Source: Candidatus Absconditabacterales bacterium
GTDB taxonomy: Bacteria > Patescibacteriota > Gracilibacteria > Absconditabacterales > Absconditicoccaceae
DNA: 64,000 nucleotides
Assembly: GCA_937923605.1 (NCBI GenBank)
Contig: CALDTY010000003.1
Coordinates: 62,001-126,000 of the forward strand
Reading direction: 5' to 3'
The translations under genes were made by a program, and so were the position numbers. Positions 25,555 to 35,167 of the stretch are shown here, in pieces (position 1 is the stretch's first letter; each line of letters starts with the position of its first letter). Below the pieces are notes generated by a model that had not been told where the DNA came from, made no database searches, and saw nothing but the letters and a program-made list of their open reading frames with translations.

Positions 25555-25658
25555 ATGTCTTTACGTCATGATTAAATTTAGTTGTAAAATGTATTGACTT
25601 TATTTCAAACTTGACTACAAAAGTCTTGTGTAAATTTTATTTATTATTAATTATACGT

Positions 25659-26984
25659 ATGAATAACTTTTGAAAAGCTCTTATTGCAATGTTACTTGCA
25701 TGAGTTATGTGAATGAGTATTTCAACAGCAGCAAATTATTGTTGAGATTGAGATTACCGTCCAGAATTATGAGAAGAATGTGATGATGGGAACTATACAA
25801 ACTGAGATGGATGTGATTCAAACTGTCAAAGTGAGACAGCTGATACATCTAACACAAACACAACAACTACTACTACAACTACAACATCAGTAACTCCATC
25901 TCCAACAACATTTTTGGGAGGGATAACTACTACAACTAACACAGCAAATACTGTGATAAGTTGAAATAGTAACTCTAATTGAGTTAGCAATTCTAATGTG
26001 CCTGCTCACTTAGCTGAAGCTTGTGACGCAGGAAATGAAAATGGAATTGTATGTGAACCAGGATACGGTGGACAATGTTACTACTGTAGTAATGCTTGTG
26101 AAGTTGTAGCTGTAGCATGACCAGAATGTGGTGATGGAACTGTACAATCTTCATTTGGTGAATCATGTGATGAAGGATCAAATAATGGATCAGTATGTAC
26201 ACCAGGATATGGAGGTACATGTACTTATTGTAGTACAAGCTGTGAAGTAATGACAGTAAATGGAGCAACATGTGGAGACGGACTAGTAAATGGAGGAGAA
26301 GCATGTGACGAAGGAGGAAACAACGGATCAGTATGTACACCAGGATACGGAGGAACATGTAGTTACTGTAGTACTTCATGTCAAGTAATGAATGTAAACG
26401 GAGCAACATGTGGAGACGGACTAGTAAATGGAGGAGAAGCATGTGACGAAGGAGGAAACAACGGATCAACATGTACACCAGGATACGGAGGAACATGTAG
26501 TTACTGTAGTACTTCATGTCAAGTAATGAATGTAAACGGAGCAGTATGTGGAGACGGACTAGTAAATGGAGGAGAAGCATGTGACGAAGGAGGAAACAAC
26601 GGATCAGTATGTACACCAGGATACGGAGGAACATGTAGTTACTGTACATCAAGCTGTCAATTAGCTAATGTAAATGGAGCAACATGTGGAGACGGACTAG
26701 TAAATGGAGGAGAAGCATGTGACGAAGGAGGAAACAACGGATCAACATGTACACCAGGATACGGAGGAACTTGTTCTTTCTGTACAACTAGCTGTACTCT
26801 TCAAAACGTAAACGGAGCAACATGTGGAGACGGATTAATAAATGGTACAGAACAATGTGATTCAGGTGCAATGAATGGATCAGTATGTACAGCTCCATAT
26901 GATGGACAATGTAACTATTGTAACTCAGATTGTAGAACTGTAACAGTTAAAGGTGCTTTCTGTGGTGATTGACTTAACCAATAA
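25659..26984 (+). CDS. Secreted Cys-rich protein with 46-residue tandem repeats
   Basis: A 441-residue exported protein: signal peptide, one CGDGDYRPELGEECDDGN-type unit, a Thr/Asn-rich linker, then five near-identical 46-residue units of the form CGDGLVNGGEACDEGGNNGS, CTPGYGGTC, SYCSTSCQV, preceded by one diverged unit and followed by a partial one. Each unit has seven or eight cysteines, so heavy disulfide bonding is expected. In the array all of the more than 50 glycines use GGN codons and none TGA, unlike the homologous gene at 30523. No LPxTG motif is seen at its end. It has its own terminator. Confidence 0.9.
26250..26965 (+). repeat. 138-base in-frame tandem repeat array
   Basis: The TGT of CGDG recurs at 26271, 26409, 26547, 26685, 26823 and 26961, always 138 bases apart (46 codons). 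Copies two to four are nearly identical even at synonymous sites, pointing to recent duplication or gene conversion. An upstream diverged unit starts at 26127. Confidence 0.95.
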
Positions 26985-27002
26985 GACATAAGTTTAAAAT
27001 AT

Positions 27003-27034
27003 AAAAAAACCCTGACATCTGTCAGGGTTTTTTT
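27003..27034 (+). terminator. Intrinsic terminator
   Basis: A7-CCCTGACA, two-base loop, TGTCAGGG-T7, 18 bases after the Cys-rich repeat gene. Confidence 0.9.
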
Positions 27035-27087
27035 ATTGTTATTTATTATATCAACTATATAGTTGTCCTATTTATTTAACTATTGCT

Positions 27088-27972
27088 ATGATAAAAAAAC
27101 TCTTATGAATTCTGTCTTTAGTGTTGCTTACTTCTTCAGTATTATGATTGACTTATCAACAGATCAATAATGATCAATTATTACTCAATTGAGTAAAAAA
27201 ACAAATCAATACTATTCATGATTCAAATCCTGAAAAGATTAATAGAATTCACCAAAAGTTACCAGTGGTGATTTCATTATATGAACCTTCAAGTAGAGAG
27301 TATTATATATTGCAAAATGTATATGAGTATATCACAAGCATCAAGTATGAAGATATATATCTTTCAGAAGAAGTAGATTTAAGAGATTTCCCATACTCTC
27401 AGATGGTTAATAGTTTACTTCGTGATATACCGATATATAAAAACATGATAACAGATTTTACGATTTTGGAAATCACAAGCCTTTCTTGTGGCTATTGTAC
27501 TGATTCAATAGAGACTTTACTTTGAGATATGCAAGAGATTTATAAAGACAAGATAAGTATTGCTCTTGTAAATGCGCCTTGGAATAAGGCTCAAGATGAT
27601 GATCTAGATGATTGAAATTCTCTTTGAGCTAAAGCAATGATATGTGCAAAAGATCTATGATCTGATTGATATTATGAATTTGCCATGAGACTTCAGAAAT
27701 TGAAACTCAAAGAATGATCTATAGTGAATCTTTATGATGATATGTCCAAAGAATATTATTCTTTCAATTCTGAAAAATTTAAACAATGTCTATCTTCTGA
27801 TAAAACAGAATCTGAAGTGAGACAATTAATTAAGTTGAGAAAAGATGTGGGTACTTGAGCACCAACTCATATTTTTTATAATAATAAAACATGACAATAT
27901 CAAGGATTGCATGGAAATATGAGTATAAATGCTTGGATACATGTGATTGAAAAATTAGAACCTACTTTGTAA
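27088..27972 (+). CDS. Exported DsbA-like thioredoxin-fold protein (CGYC)
   Basis: A 294-residue protein with an N-terminal signal/anchor, a helical spacer of about 90 residues and a thioredoxin-fold domain. ITSLSCGYCTDSIETLL places the CxxC pair at residues 134 and 137. VGTGAPTHIFYNNKTGQYQG near the C-terminus fits the cis-Pro region. Gly-Tyr between the cysteines differs from the usual Pro-His or Pro-Phe, which should change its redox potential. The next gene is a third DsbA-like protein. Confidence 0.82.
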
Positions 27973-28036
27973 GTATTGATATTTAAAGTAAAAGATATAT
28001 AGTATCGTAATAAGATTTTTATCTTTTTTGTGTGTT

Positions 28037-29128
28037 ATGAAACATTTAATTAGTGTCATTATTGGAACATTTGCTTTTGTTGGTATACTGTTTGCTTCTT
28101 ACACTCCTACATCAACAGACCAAGCATTGATCAGTGGATTCTCAGCAAAAATTACAACAATGTATCAACAAAACCCGACAAAAATTGAAAATATAGCTCC
28201 GAAACTACAAACTATAGTTGCATTATATAGTGATGATACAAGAGAGCATTATGTCTTAAATGGACTTTATATGCATATCATGAGTTTGCTTAACACTGCA
28301 AATGCAATTACAAATCAAATGACAACTACAACTACAACAACAGTACAAGCTCCTGTGATAACTACAACTACACAAACGCAGCCTACACAAACTACTGTAA
28401 ATACTGCTACTACATCAGGTCCAGTTGGACATCTTGTTTTAAATGAACCATTTGTTGACAATAATTGATCAGTGGTAAGTTATGTATCTCCATGAGTATA
28501 TTCTGACCCAAATATTCAAGCTTTATATGATGTAATCACTTCATCTCAGATCAAATGAAATCCTGATGCAGAATTTACGATCGTTAAATTTTCAGATTTT
28601 GAATGTCCTTTATGTCAGCAATATCAGTTAGCATGAACATCAGATGCTGTTCTATCACATTATCAATGAAAAATTAATTATGTTCTTACTCATTTAGTTG
28701 CATCTCCTAGACATAACTTAGCGCCAAAGGCAGCTGAAGCCGCAGAATGTATTGGAAAATTATGAGGATCAACAGCGTATTATAGTTTTGTAGATGAATT
28801 ATTTTTATGAGATGCATCAAGAGCAAGAGTGATCGATACATTTGATTACATTAGTAACTGAGCATTAAATAAAGATGAATTTATTTCATGTATGGATTCT
28901 GGAGAAATGAACCAGAAGGTAATTAATTCTCGTGTTGTATGAGTCAAATTTCTAGAAAATCTGGCAGCAAATTGGGATTATAACAAATATCCAGATAAAA
29001 CATTTTGAACACCAGTTCATGTTTTCTTTAGTCATAAGACAGGACAGTTTGTTGTTTTAGATTGAGCTGAGATAAGTCTAAATAGCTGGAAAGTAGAAGT
29101 AGTTTGAAGAGTGGAACCAACACTATAA
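28037..29128 (+). CDS. Exported DsbA-like thiol oxidoreductase (CPLC)
   Basis: A 363-residue protein: N-terminal signal/anchor, a helical region sharing its style with the preceding gene, a Thr/Gln-rich linker, then a DsbA-type domain with FSDFECPLCQQYQ (Cys190 and Cys193) and FGTPVHVFF at the cis-Pro loop. I chose the ATG at 28037; an in-frame TTG at 28028 adds three residues. It follows the CGYC protein by 64 bases and is convergent with the sortase gene. Confidence 0.9.
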
Positions 29129-29146
29129 TAGATAATAAATTTTAAT

Positions 29147-29181
29147 AAAAAAAGTGAGAAATAATTTTCTCACTTTTTTTT
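29147..29181. terminator. Bidirectional intrinsic terminator
   Basis: A7-GTGAGAAA, short loop, TTTCTCAC-T8 lies between the convergent DsbA-like gene and sortase gene and can serve both. Confidence 0.9.
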
Positions 29182-29193
29182 ATTCAAATAAAT

Positions 29194-30309
29194 TTATAGT
29201 AATTGAATGTAGTAATATATAAATTCATAAATCGGAAGTACAGATGCATCAGATCAAGAAGACCTCAAATTCTCAATTTTTGTAACCAAACGGGTATATA
29301 CACGATCGTATAACTGAGGTTCTTCCTGAAGACGTTGTTGAATAATGAGAACGAGATTTTGTAATTTCGGAAGTAGCTCTGGAGAAATTTTGTTTGTAAT
29401 TTGGACCAGTTCAAGAGCAGAAATGACAATTTTATTTGATGTTGTTATTGTGTCTTGTTCATTGTTTGCTAATAGAGCAGGGGCAACATCATGAGATGTG
29501 TCTAGTGTAGGTGAATCGCTATTTGCAACTCATTTCATGGTATTCAGATCTATATTTTCTGTGATAGACTCTAATATAGCCTGATTTACTCGTCTTTCAG
29601 AGTTGTCTCATATAATATAGCATCAATAGGTGGTAAGATATTTATGATCTCTATTTTGAGCAAGCACACTAACATCAGTAATTTCAGTACGAAATGAGTC
29701 AGTTATGATATAAGAATATAAATCAAACGTTCACGAATCATTTTTTAGATAAACAAATATGTTGTCTCATTTTTTTGATATAGGCAATACTTGGAATATA
29801 GTTTTATATCTACCTGGTGCGTCTTTTAAATATGAACTGTGGGCTGCTACAACCATATTTCAATTGCCTTGTGTCGGATTATTTCATCGGTAATGTAATG
29901 CTCAATTATCTAAGTAAGGATAGTGATTAAACATTTCTCAGTTTTCAATTTTTTTTGTATCATCATTACTTGGAATTGAAATTGGACTAACCATTCAATG
30001 TTTTGGGTACACTATATAGCTTTCTCTGGTTTTATCTTCATTAAATGGAATTAAGTTTACCCAATGTTGTAAGTCTTTTATAGACTGTGATTCATCAGGT
30101 TGAAACCAATTTGGGTATTCACTTTCAATATCTGGATGTCTAATGGATTCTATATTAAAAAGTTCGAAATAATATTCTCGATGTTCTTTTTCGCTTTGAA
30201 CAAAAAATCAATCATTTGTTGATGCATCTGTAAATATGTAGTGACGGATTAGTCCCGCACTAAGTATAATACATACTAAGATTCAGAATATTTTTCGAAA
30301 TGTATTCAT
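29194..30309 (-). CDS. Sortase family transpeptidase
   Basis: A 371-residue membrane-anchored protein with one N-terminal hydrophobic segment. The sortase fold is shown by YRGNNPTQGNMVVAAHSSY with catalytic His155, a KKGDNIFVYLKND strand, ITDVSVLA, then YLTTYGCYIIGDNSERR with catalytic Cys228 and Arg237/238. Sortases cut LPxTG-like signals and join proteins to a surface acceptor. The C-terminal 110 residues after the catalytic domain are extra and helical. Three neighbours carry LPxTG-like C-termini. The usual TLxTC is here TTYGC. Confidence 0.85.
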
Positions 30310-30522
30310 TTTTGTTTTTAAAAGAAGTGAACTATATACCATAATTTTATCTAAAACCCCTTGATTTGTCAATATTCTACAAATAATTAAGAAATACTGC
30401 TGTATATATAAAACACAATAAAGTCAAATCTTTCCTTGCACTAAAATACAAAATATGTATAAGAATAGTGATATTTTTCTTAGGAGCTGATCTTAAGATA
30501 TTTTTATTATTTATTATTACCT

Positions 30523-31512
30523 ATGAGACCTATTAGAACTCTTTTGTTAGCTGCTACAGTTGGTACTGCTGTTTATGCATGAATTTCATTATGTGTATTA
30601 TGAGCAAACTGACTAGGTTCTCAGTATTGTGGAGACGGAGTTGTGCAAGAAGTATATGAATTTTGTGGAGACGGAGTTGTGCAAAAAGATGAAGCTTGTG
30701 ATGTATGATCAGTTAATTGATCAGTTTGTGTTCCAAGTTATTGAGGTTCATGCACCTATTGTAATAGCGAATGCCAGCGTGCAGTAGTCAATTGACCAAG
30801 CTGTGGAGATGGAATTGTAAATGAAAACGAAACGTGCGATGATGCAAATAAAGTTGATACTGATGAATGTAACAATCTATGTCAAAAGACTTTTTGTTGA
30901 GATAATGTTGTACAAGCAGGAGAAGTATGTGATGCTTGATCAAGTAATTGAGTAAAATGTAATCCATGAACATGAACTTGTACTTTTTGTACAAATAAAT
31001 GTAAGCAAAAGACGTTAGTTTGAGCAAGATGTTGAGACGGAAAAGTTAATGCTTGAGAAGAATGCGATGATGGTAATTCAAATAATGCTGATGCATGTAA
31101 TAATAGTTGTAAAACTACTTTTTGCTGAGATGGTGTAGAACAAGCATGAGAATCATGTGATGAATGATCAGCAAATGGTATGGTATGTACGCCATGAGCT
31201 GGAAAAAATTGTAATTACTGTTCATCAACTTGTAGTCAAGTCACTTTGACATGAGCAATGTGTGGTGATGGAAAACGTGATGCATGAGAAACATGTGATG
31301 ATTGAAATCTAGCAGATTGAGATTGATGTTCATCTACATGTCTAAGAGAGCCTACAATACTTTTAGATACATGAGCTTGAGTTCCAGAAAAAGTTGCACC
31401 ACCTTCAGTTACAAAAATAACGTTTGGTGGAGAACCAGTTTCATTGCCAGCTTTTCTTCCAAGTACGGGGTGACCAGAAACAACGTATCGTTGGGTTGAA
31501 TTAAATAAATAG
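30523..31512 (+). CDS. Secreted Cys-rich repeat protein ending in LPSTGG without a membrane tail
   Basis: A 329-residue exported protein with a signal/anchor segment followed by about six Cys-rich units of the CGDG...CDDGN...C type, related to the two upstream genes but with many TGA glycines. The C-terminus contains SLPAFLPSTGG followed by a 13-residue polar tail. The motif matches SLPAFLPETG of the poly-Gly protein at 19481. Neither has the hydrophobic segment and basic end of a normal sortase substrate, so retention before cleavage must differ, or the motif has another role. Confidence 0.85.
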
Positions 31513-31570
31513 TATAAAAAGATTTGAAAAATAATGTAGCATCTATATACTTTAGGTGCTACAGCTAAAT

Positions 31571-31644
31571 AAGCCATTTATATAGTTACGTAGCGCAAAG
31601 GACTTCGTCTTTTGAAATATTGTGCTTATGAAATGGCTTTTTTT
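31571..31644 (+). terminator. Large nested hairpin ending in a T-run
   Basis: AAGCCATTT (31571-31579) pairs with AAATGGCTT (31631-31639), followed by more T. Inside, GCGCAA faces TTGTGC and AAGGAC-TTC-GTCTTT forms an inner hairpin. It is more elaborate than the other terminators here and lies between the Cys-rich gene and dnaJ. Confidence 0.65.
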
Positions 31645-31659
31645 ATTGATACATACTAA

Positions 31660-32715
31660 ATGAATTTAGATTTTGATCCACAAAAAAATTATTATGATAT
31701 TTTATGAGTCTCTGAAGACGCTACAGAAGATGATATTAAAAAAGCATATCGTAAAATGGCTATGAAATATCATCCTGATAGAAACAAATGAGATGATGTA
31801 GCTGAAGAGAAATTTAAAGAAATCAACGAAGCGAATGAAGTTCTTAGCGATCAGCAAAAAAAAGCACAATACAACGCATATCGTAACTGATGATGAGGTT
31901 TTTGATGATGAGATTTTTGATGATTTTGATGATCTCAATTCTGAGGAGTAGATCTTTGAGACCTTATATGAGGTATGTTCTGATGATGATCTAGAAGAAG
32001 ATGACCATCTAGGTGAGATGATTTAATACTTCAATTAAATATATCATTTGAACAAGCATATCATGGTATGAGTAAAAAAGTAAGCTATGCAAGGCTAGTA
32101 CAATCAGAGGATCTTGAGGAAAAAACATGTGATACTTGTTGATGAGCATGAGTAAGCGCACAACAGGTTAGAACACCTTTTGGAGTTATGCAAAGTCAGA
32201 CAACTTGTCCTACATGTCAATGAGCATGAAGAGAGTACTATAAGGACTGAGTAAAAATGTCTTGAGCCTGATTTGAAGAGATGAAACAAGAAGTAGAAGT
32301 AAATATTCCAGCATGAATCAAATCTTGAAGTAAGATAAGATATGCTGAAATGTGAAATGCTTGAAATCTATGATGACCTCATGGAGACCTTTTTATCAAG
32401 ATTGTCGTAAAATGATCTGATAAACGAAGAAGAGATTGAGATAATATACATGTATGAGTAGATATAACTCTATTTGATGCTGTATTAGGATGAGAGGTTG
32501 AAGTGCCACACCCAGATGGAACTGTCAAAGTAAAGGTGCCAAAATGATTACAAGTATGAGAATATATTCGTGTAAGTAACAAATGATTTTGAGAGAAATG
32601 ACTTCTTAAAAGTGCAGGTGATATGATAGTCTCACCTGACATAAAAATACCTAAAAGATTAAGTAAGAAGCAAGAAAAGCTATGGAAAGAACTGCAATCA
32701 GAGAAGGCGAAATAA
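31660..32715 (+). CDS. dnaJ: Chaperone protein DnaJ with a reduced zinc domain
   Basis: Co-chaperone that stimulates DnaK. The 351-residue protein has a J domain with HPD at residues 38-40, a Gly/Phe region (YRNGGGGFGGGDFGGFGG) written almost wholly with TGA, then C-terminal substrate-binding domains. Only two of the normal four CxxCxGxG zinc motifs remain (CDTCGGAG and CPTCQGAG); the position of the fourth reads MSGAGFEE. The protein therefore could bind one zinc at most. It ends before a bidirectional terminator. Confidence 0.93.
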
Positions 32716-32717
32716 TA

Positions 32718-32754
32718 AAAAATCCTTTCACACAAATCTTGTGAAAGGATTTTT
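32718..32754. terminator. Bidirectional intrinsic terminator
   Basis: AAAAATCCTTTCACA pairs with TGTGAAAGGATTTTT around a seven-base loop, between convergent dnaJ and the 211-residue hypothetical gene. Confidence 0.9.
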
Positions 32755-32769
32755 AATAAACAACTAATT

Positions 32770-33405
32770 TTAGCTGTTATCTATTGATTCTGCATGTTTT
32801 TCATCAATTGTTAGATTTAATTTTTTGAAAAAAGAAATAAGTTCAATGAACTTAGTAGTTCCCATTCCTTGAACATTATCTATAAAATATCTTCCGCTTT
32901 TTTGACGATATATATCATATACCTTTCGTAAAGTAGTGTCGCTTCCACTAAAGTTACTGTGCTCTTCAATGAGTTTAATTAAGTTAGGAGGAAATGAACC
33001 TAATTGAAAACATTTTGTTCCTAAATAACTTTGCTGATCTGAAGAAAAACTATCGTCATTTTTACTGGAGTATCCTTCGTTAAAGAAAGTATCTTCAGTG
33101 TAATAAAGCATTTGTCTAAGTACATATCTTTTGTTTTTTTTATCTTTAATTAATTCATAGTTAACTGAACCTTTTAAAGAGAATATAAGTCCAAAATATA
33201 TACCATCGAAAGAGTAGTACTGATAAGTATCACTTTCCTGTTCTATATCTGTTATAGATATTAAAGATCCTTCTTGATTGATATAAATCTTTTTTTGATT
33301 GAAGTCAGTCACATCTGGTATCGAAATGCTTCCATAATGCTCAACTTCTCTTTTAAATCCAGATTCTGCTGAGTAGCTTACTTTTACTTTTCTTTTAGTT
33401 GCCAT
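32770..33405 (-). CDS. Hypothetical protein without TGA glycine codons
   Basis: A 211-residue soluble protein starting MATKRKVKVSYSAESG. It has no signal peptide or recognised motif. All 13 glycines use GGN codons, so it reads equally well in the standard code, which is unusual beside neighbours that use TGA freely. This could mean high expression with TGA avoidance, or recent acquisition. Base composition does not obviously differ. Confidence 0.8.
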   Translation of the reverse strand: MATKRKVKVSYSAESGFKREVEHYGSISIPDVTDFNQKKIYINQEGSLISITDIEQESDTYQYYSFDGIYFGLIFSLKGSVNYELIKDKKNKRYVLRQMLYYTEDTFFNEGYSSKNDDSFSSDQQSYLGTKCFQLGSFPPNLIKLIEEHSNFSGSDTTLRKVYDIYRQKSGRYFIDNVQGMGTTKFIELISFFKKLNLTIDEKHAESIDNS

Positions 33406-33557
33406 ATTTTTATTGTTTGTTATTTTATTTTTATCTTAAATTAAGTTTACACTATATTTACATAAAGTCAATATTTTTTAGTATTAGATAATTGAGTTTC
33501 ATTGTTAGATGAGTAGTGTCTATATTAGGTAAAGTCTTTAGAATTTATTTGAAACAA

Positions 33558-34547
33558 ATGTCATTCTACCTCAAATATCGTCCTGATTCATTTGACACAC
33601 TTGTTGGGCAAAAACACATTGTTGATATACTCAAAGCTCAGTTATCAACATGAAAAATTAATCATAATTATCTTTTTTTTGGTCCTAGAGGTACAGGAAA
33701 GACATCTACAGCAAGGTTACTTGCAAAAGCAGTAAATGATGAGAATTTCTTAACTGATCCAGATAAAGATTTAGCAGAACGTCTTGATTCTGGCAAGATA
33801 TTAGATTATGTCGAAATTGATGCTGCTTCTCACACATGAGTAGATAATATTCGTGAAGAAATTATCGAAAAAGCTCTCTATGTGCCAACAATTCTTAAGA
33901 AAAAAGTCTATGTGATTGACGAGGTACATATGCTTTCTAAATGAGCATTCAATGCATTGCTGAAGATAATGGAGGAGCCTCCAGAATATCTTATGTTCAT
34001 CTTGGCAACAACTGAAATTCATAAGGTGCCAGATACTATAATATCTCGTTGTCAGGTATTTAATTTTCGTCATCATACAGTGGAAGATATCGTTTGATAT
34101 CTAACGTATATTGCAAAAGCTGAATGAATAACGTATCAAGAGGATGGCTTACATATGATTGCAAAATTAGCTCAATGAGGTCTACGTGATGCTATCAAGT
34201 ATTTGGAACAAGTGAGTATTTTATGAGAAATTACAGCAAAGAATATAAGTACTTTTCTTGGGGTAGTTTCAGATCAAACTCTTGAAGAAATTAATCTTAC
34301 TCTAAAAGATAAAAATTTTGATAAAATTGTTCAAGTATTAACTGATTTATATCATTGATGAACTGATTTAAACGCTCTATGTAAAGACATGTTACAATAT
34401 GCTGATCAACATTTTATGGAAGATCAAGCGCGGTGGAGTTCAATGGTATACATTTGGTCAGAAATTATTCGTGATATAAAAGTCAGCAAAATGCCATTAG
34501 TTGTTATGAAATCCAAGTTACATACCTTTGTGAATCAAGAATGATAG
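33558..34547 (+). CDS. dnaX: DNA polymerase III gamma/tau subunit (short form)
   Basis: Clamp-loader ATPase. The 329-residue protein has [16 protein letters not shown] at the N-terminus, Walker A GPRGTGKT (42-49), [10 protein letters not shown] (about 117) and the [18 protein letters not shown] sensor region. The four-Cys zinc module normally after Walker A is missing, and there is no tau extension, so it is a minimal gamma-type subunit. The stop overlaps the next gene's start. Confidence 0.93.
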
Positions 34548-35167
34548 CGCCATGAATTGCATTAGATATAGATGATGTATTGAGTATGACTACAATTTTG
34601 TGGCTGAGGTTACTAATTGATGAATTTTGATGTGAAGAATGATTGTCAGCACAAGAATTAAGAGATAAATATTTTTATGTACAACATGTGCCTTATTCTT
34701 CTCGAAAAAAAGATGAAATCCGAAGTAAGATTGATTACTGGATCAATGATCCTGATTTTCAAATTTCACTAAAACCAGTTGAATGAGCACTAAGAGCTTG
34801 TGAGATACTAGAAATGTCGTGAATAAAGATCTCATGTTATTTATCTAATCGTCCAATAAGAGTATATGATGCCACTGCACAACGATTGTATTCTAACTGA
34901 TTTCCTGAAGCTCCAATTATCCTAAGACCTGAAGGCATTGCTAAACAAGATTGAAACCAATGGAAATCTAATTTTTTGATTAAAAACAAACAAATACAGT
35001 GAATTGTAGATGATAATCCACATTTAATCGAAGTGTTATCATCAGAGTATGACTGAAAAGTTTTTCTTTTTGAAACAGTAAAATTTAAGAACCCAAATAA
35101 AATTGAAGTTCACCAATGTAATTCATGGTATGAGGTGCTTGATATACTTTGAGTAAATGAAACTTAA
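34541..35167 (+). CDS. HAD-like hydrolase
   Basis: A 208-residue protein with the first HAD motif as IALDIDDVL near the N-terminus, SNRPIR for motif II and GIVDDNPHLIEV for motif IV. This fits small phosphatases related to 5'-nucleotidases. The ATG at 34541 overlaps the end of dnaX by seven bases, suggesting coupling. The stop overlaps the convergent gene by four bases. The substrate is unknown. Confidence 0.72.

Noticed and set aside
25993-26652. Minus-strand 219-codon frame across the Cys-rich repeat
   Set aside because: It mirrors the 138-base repeat on the plus strand; its Leu/His/Arg-rich repeats are what the reverse of CGDG/GGEACDEGG repeats gives. Not a gene.
31236-31577. Minus-strand 113-codon frame opposite the LPSTGG protein
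   Set aside because: It lies opposite the Cys-rich gene, whose repeat structure and signal motif are clear.
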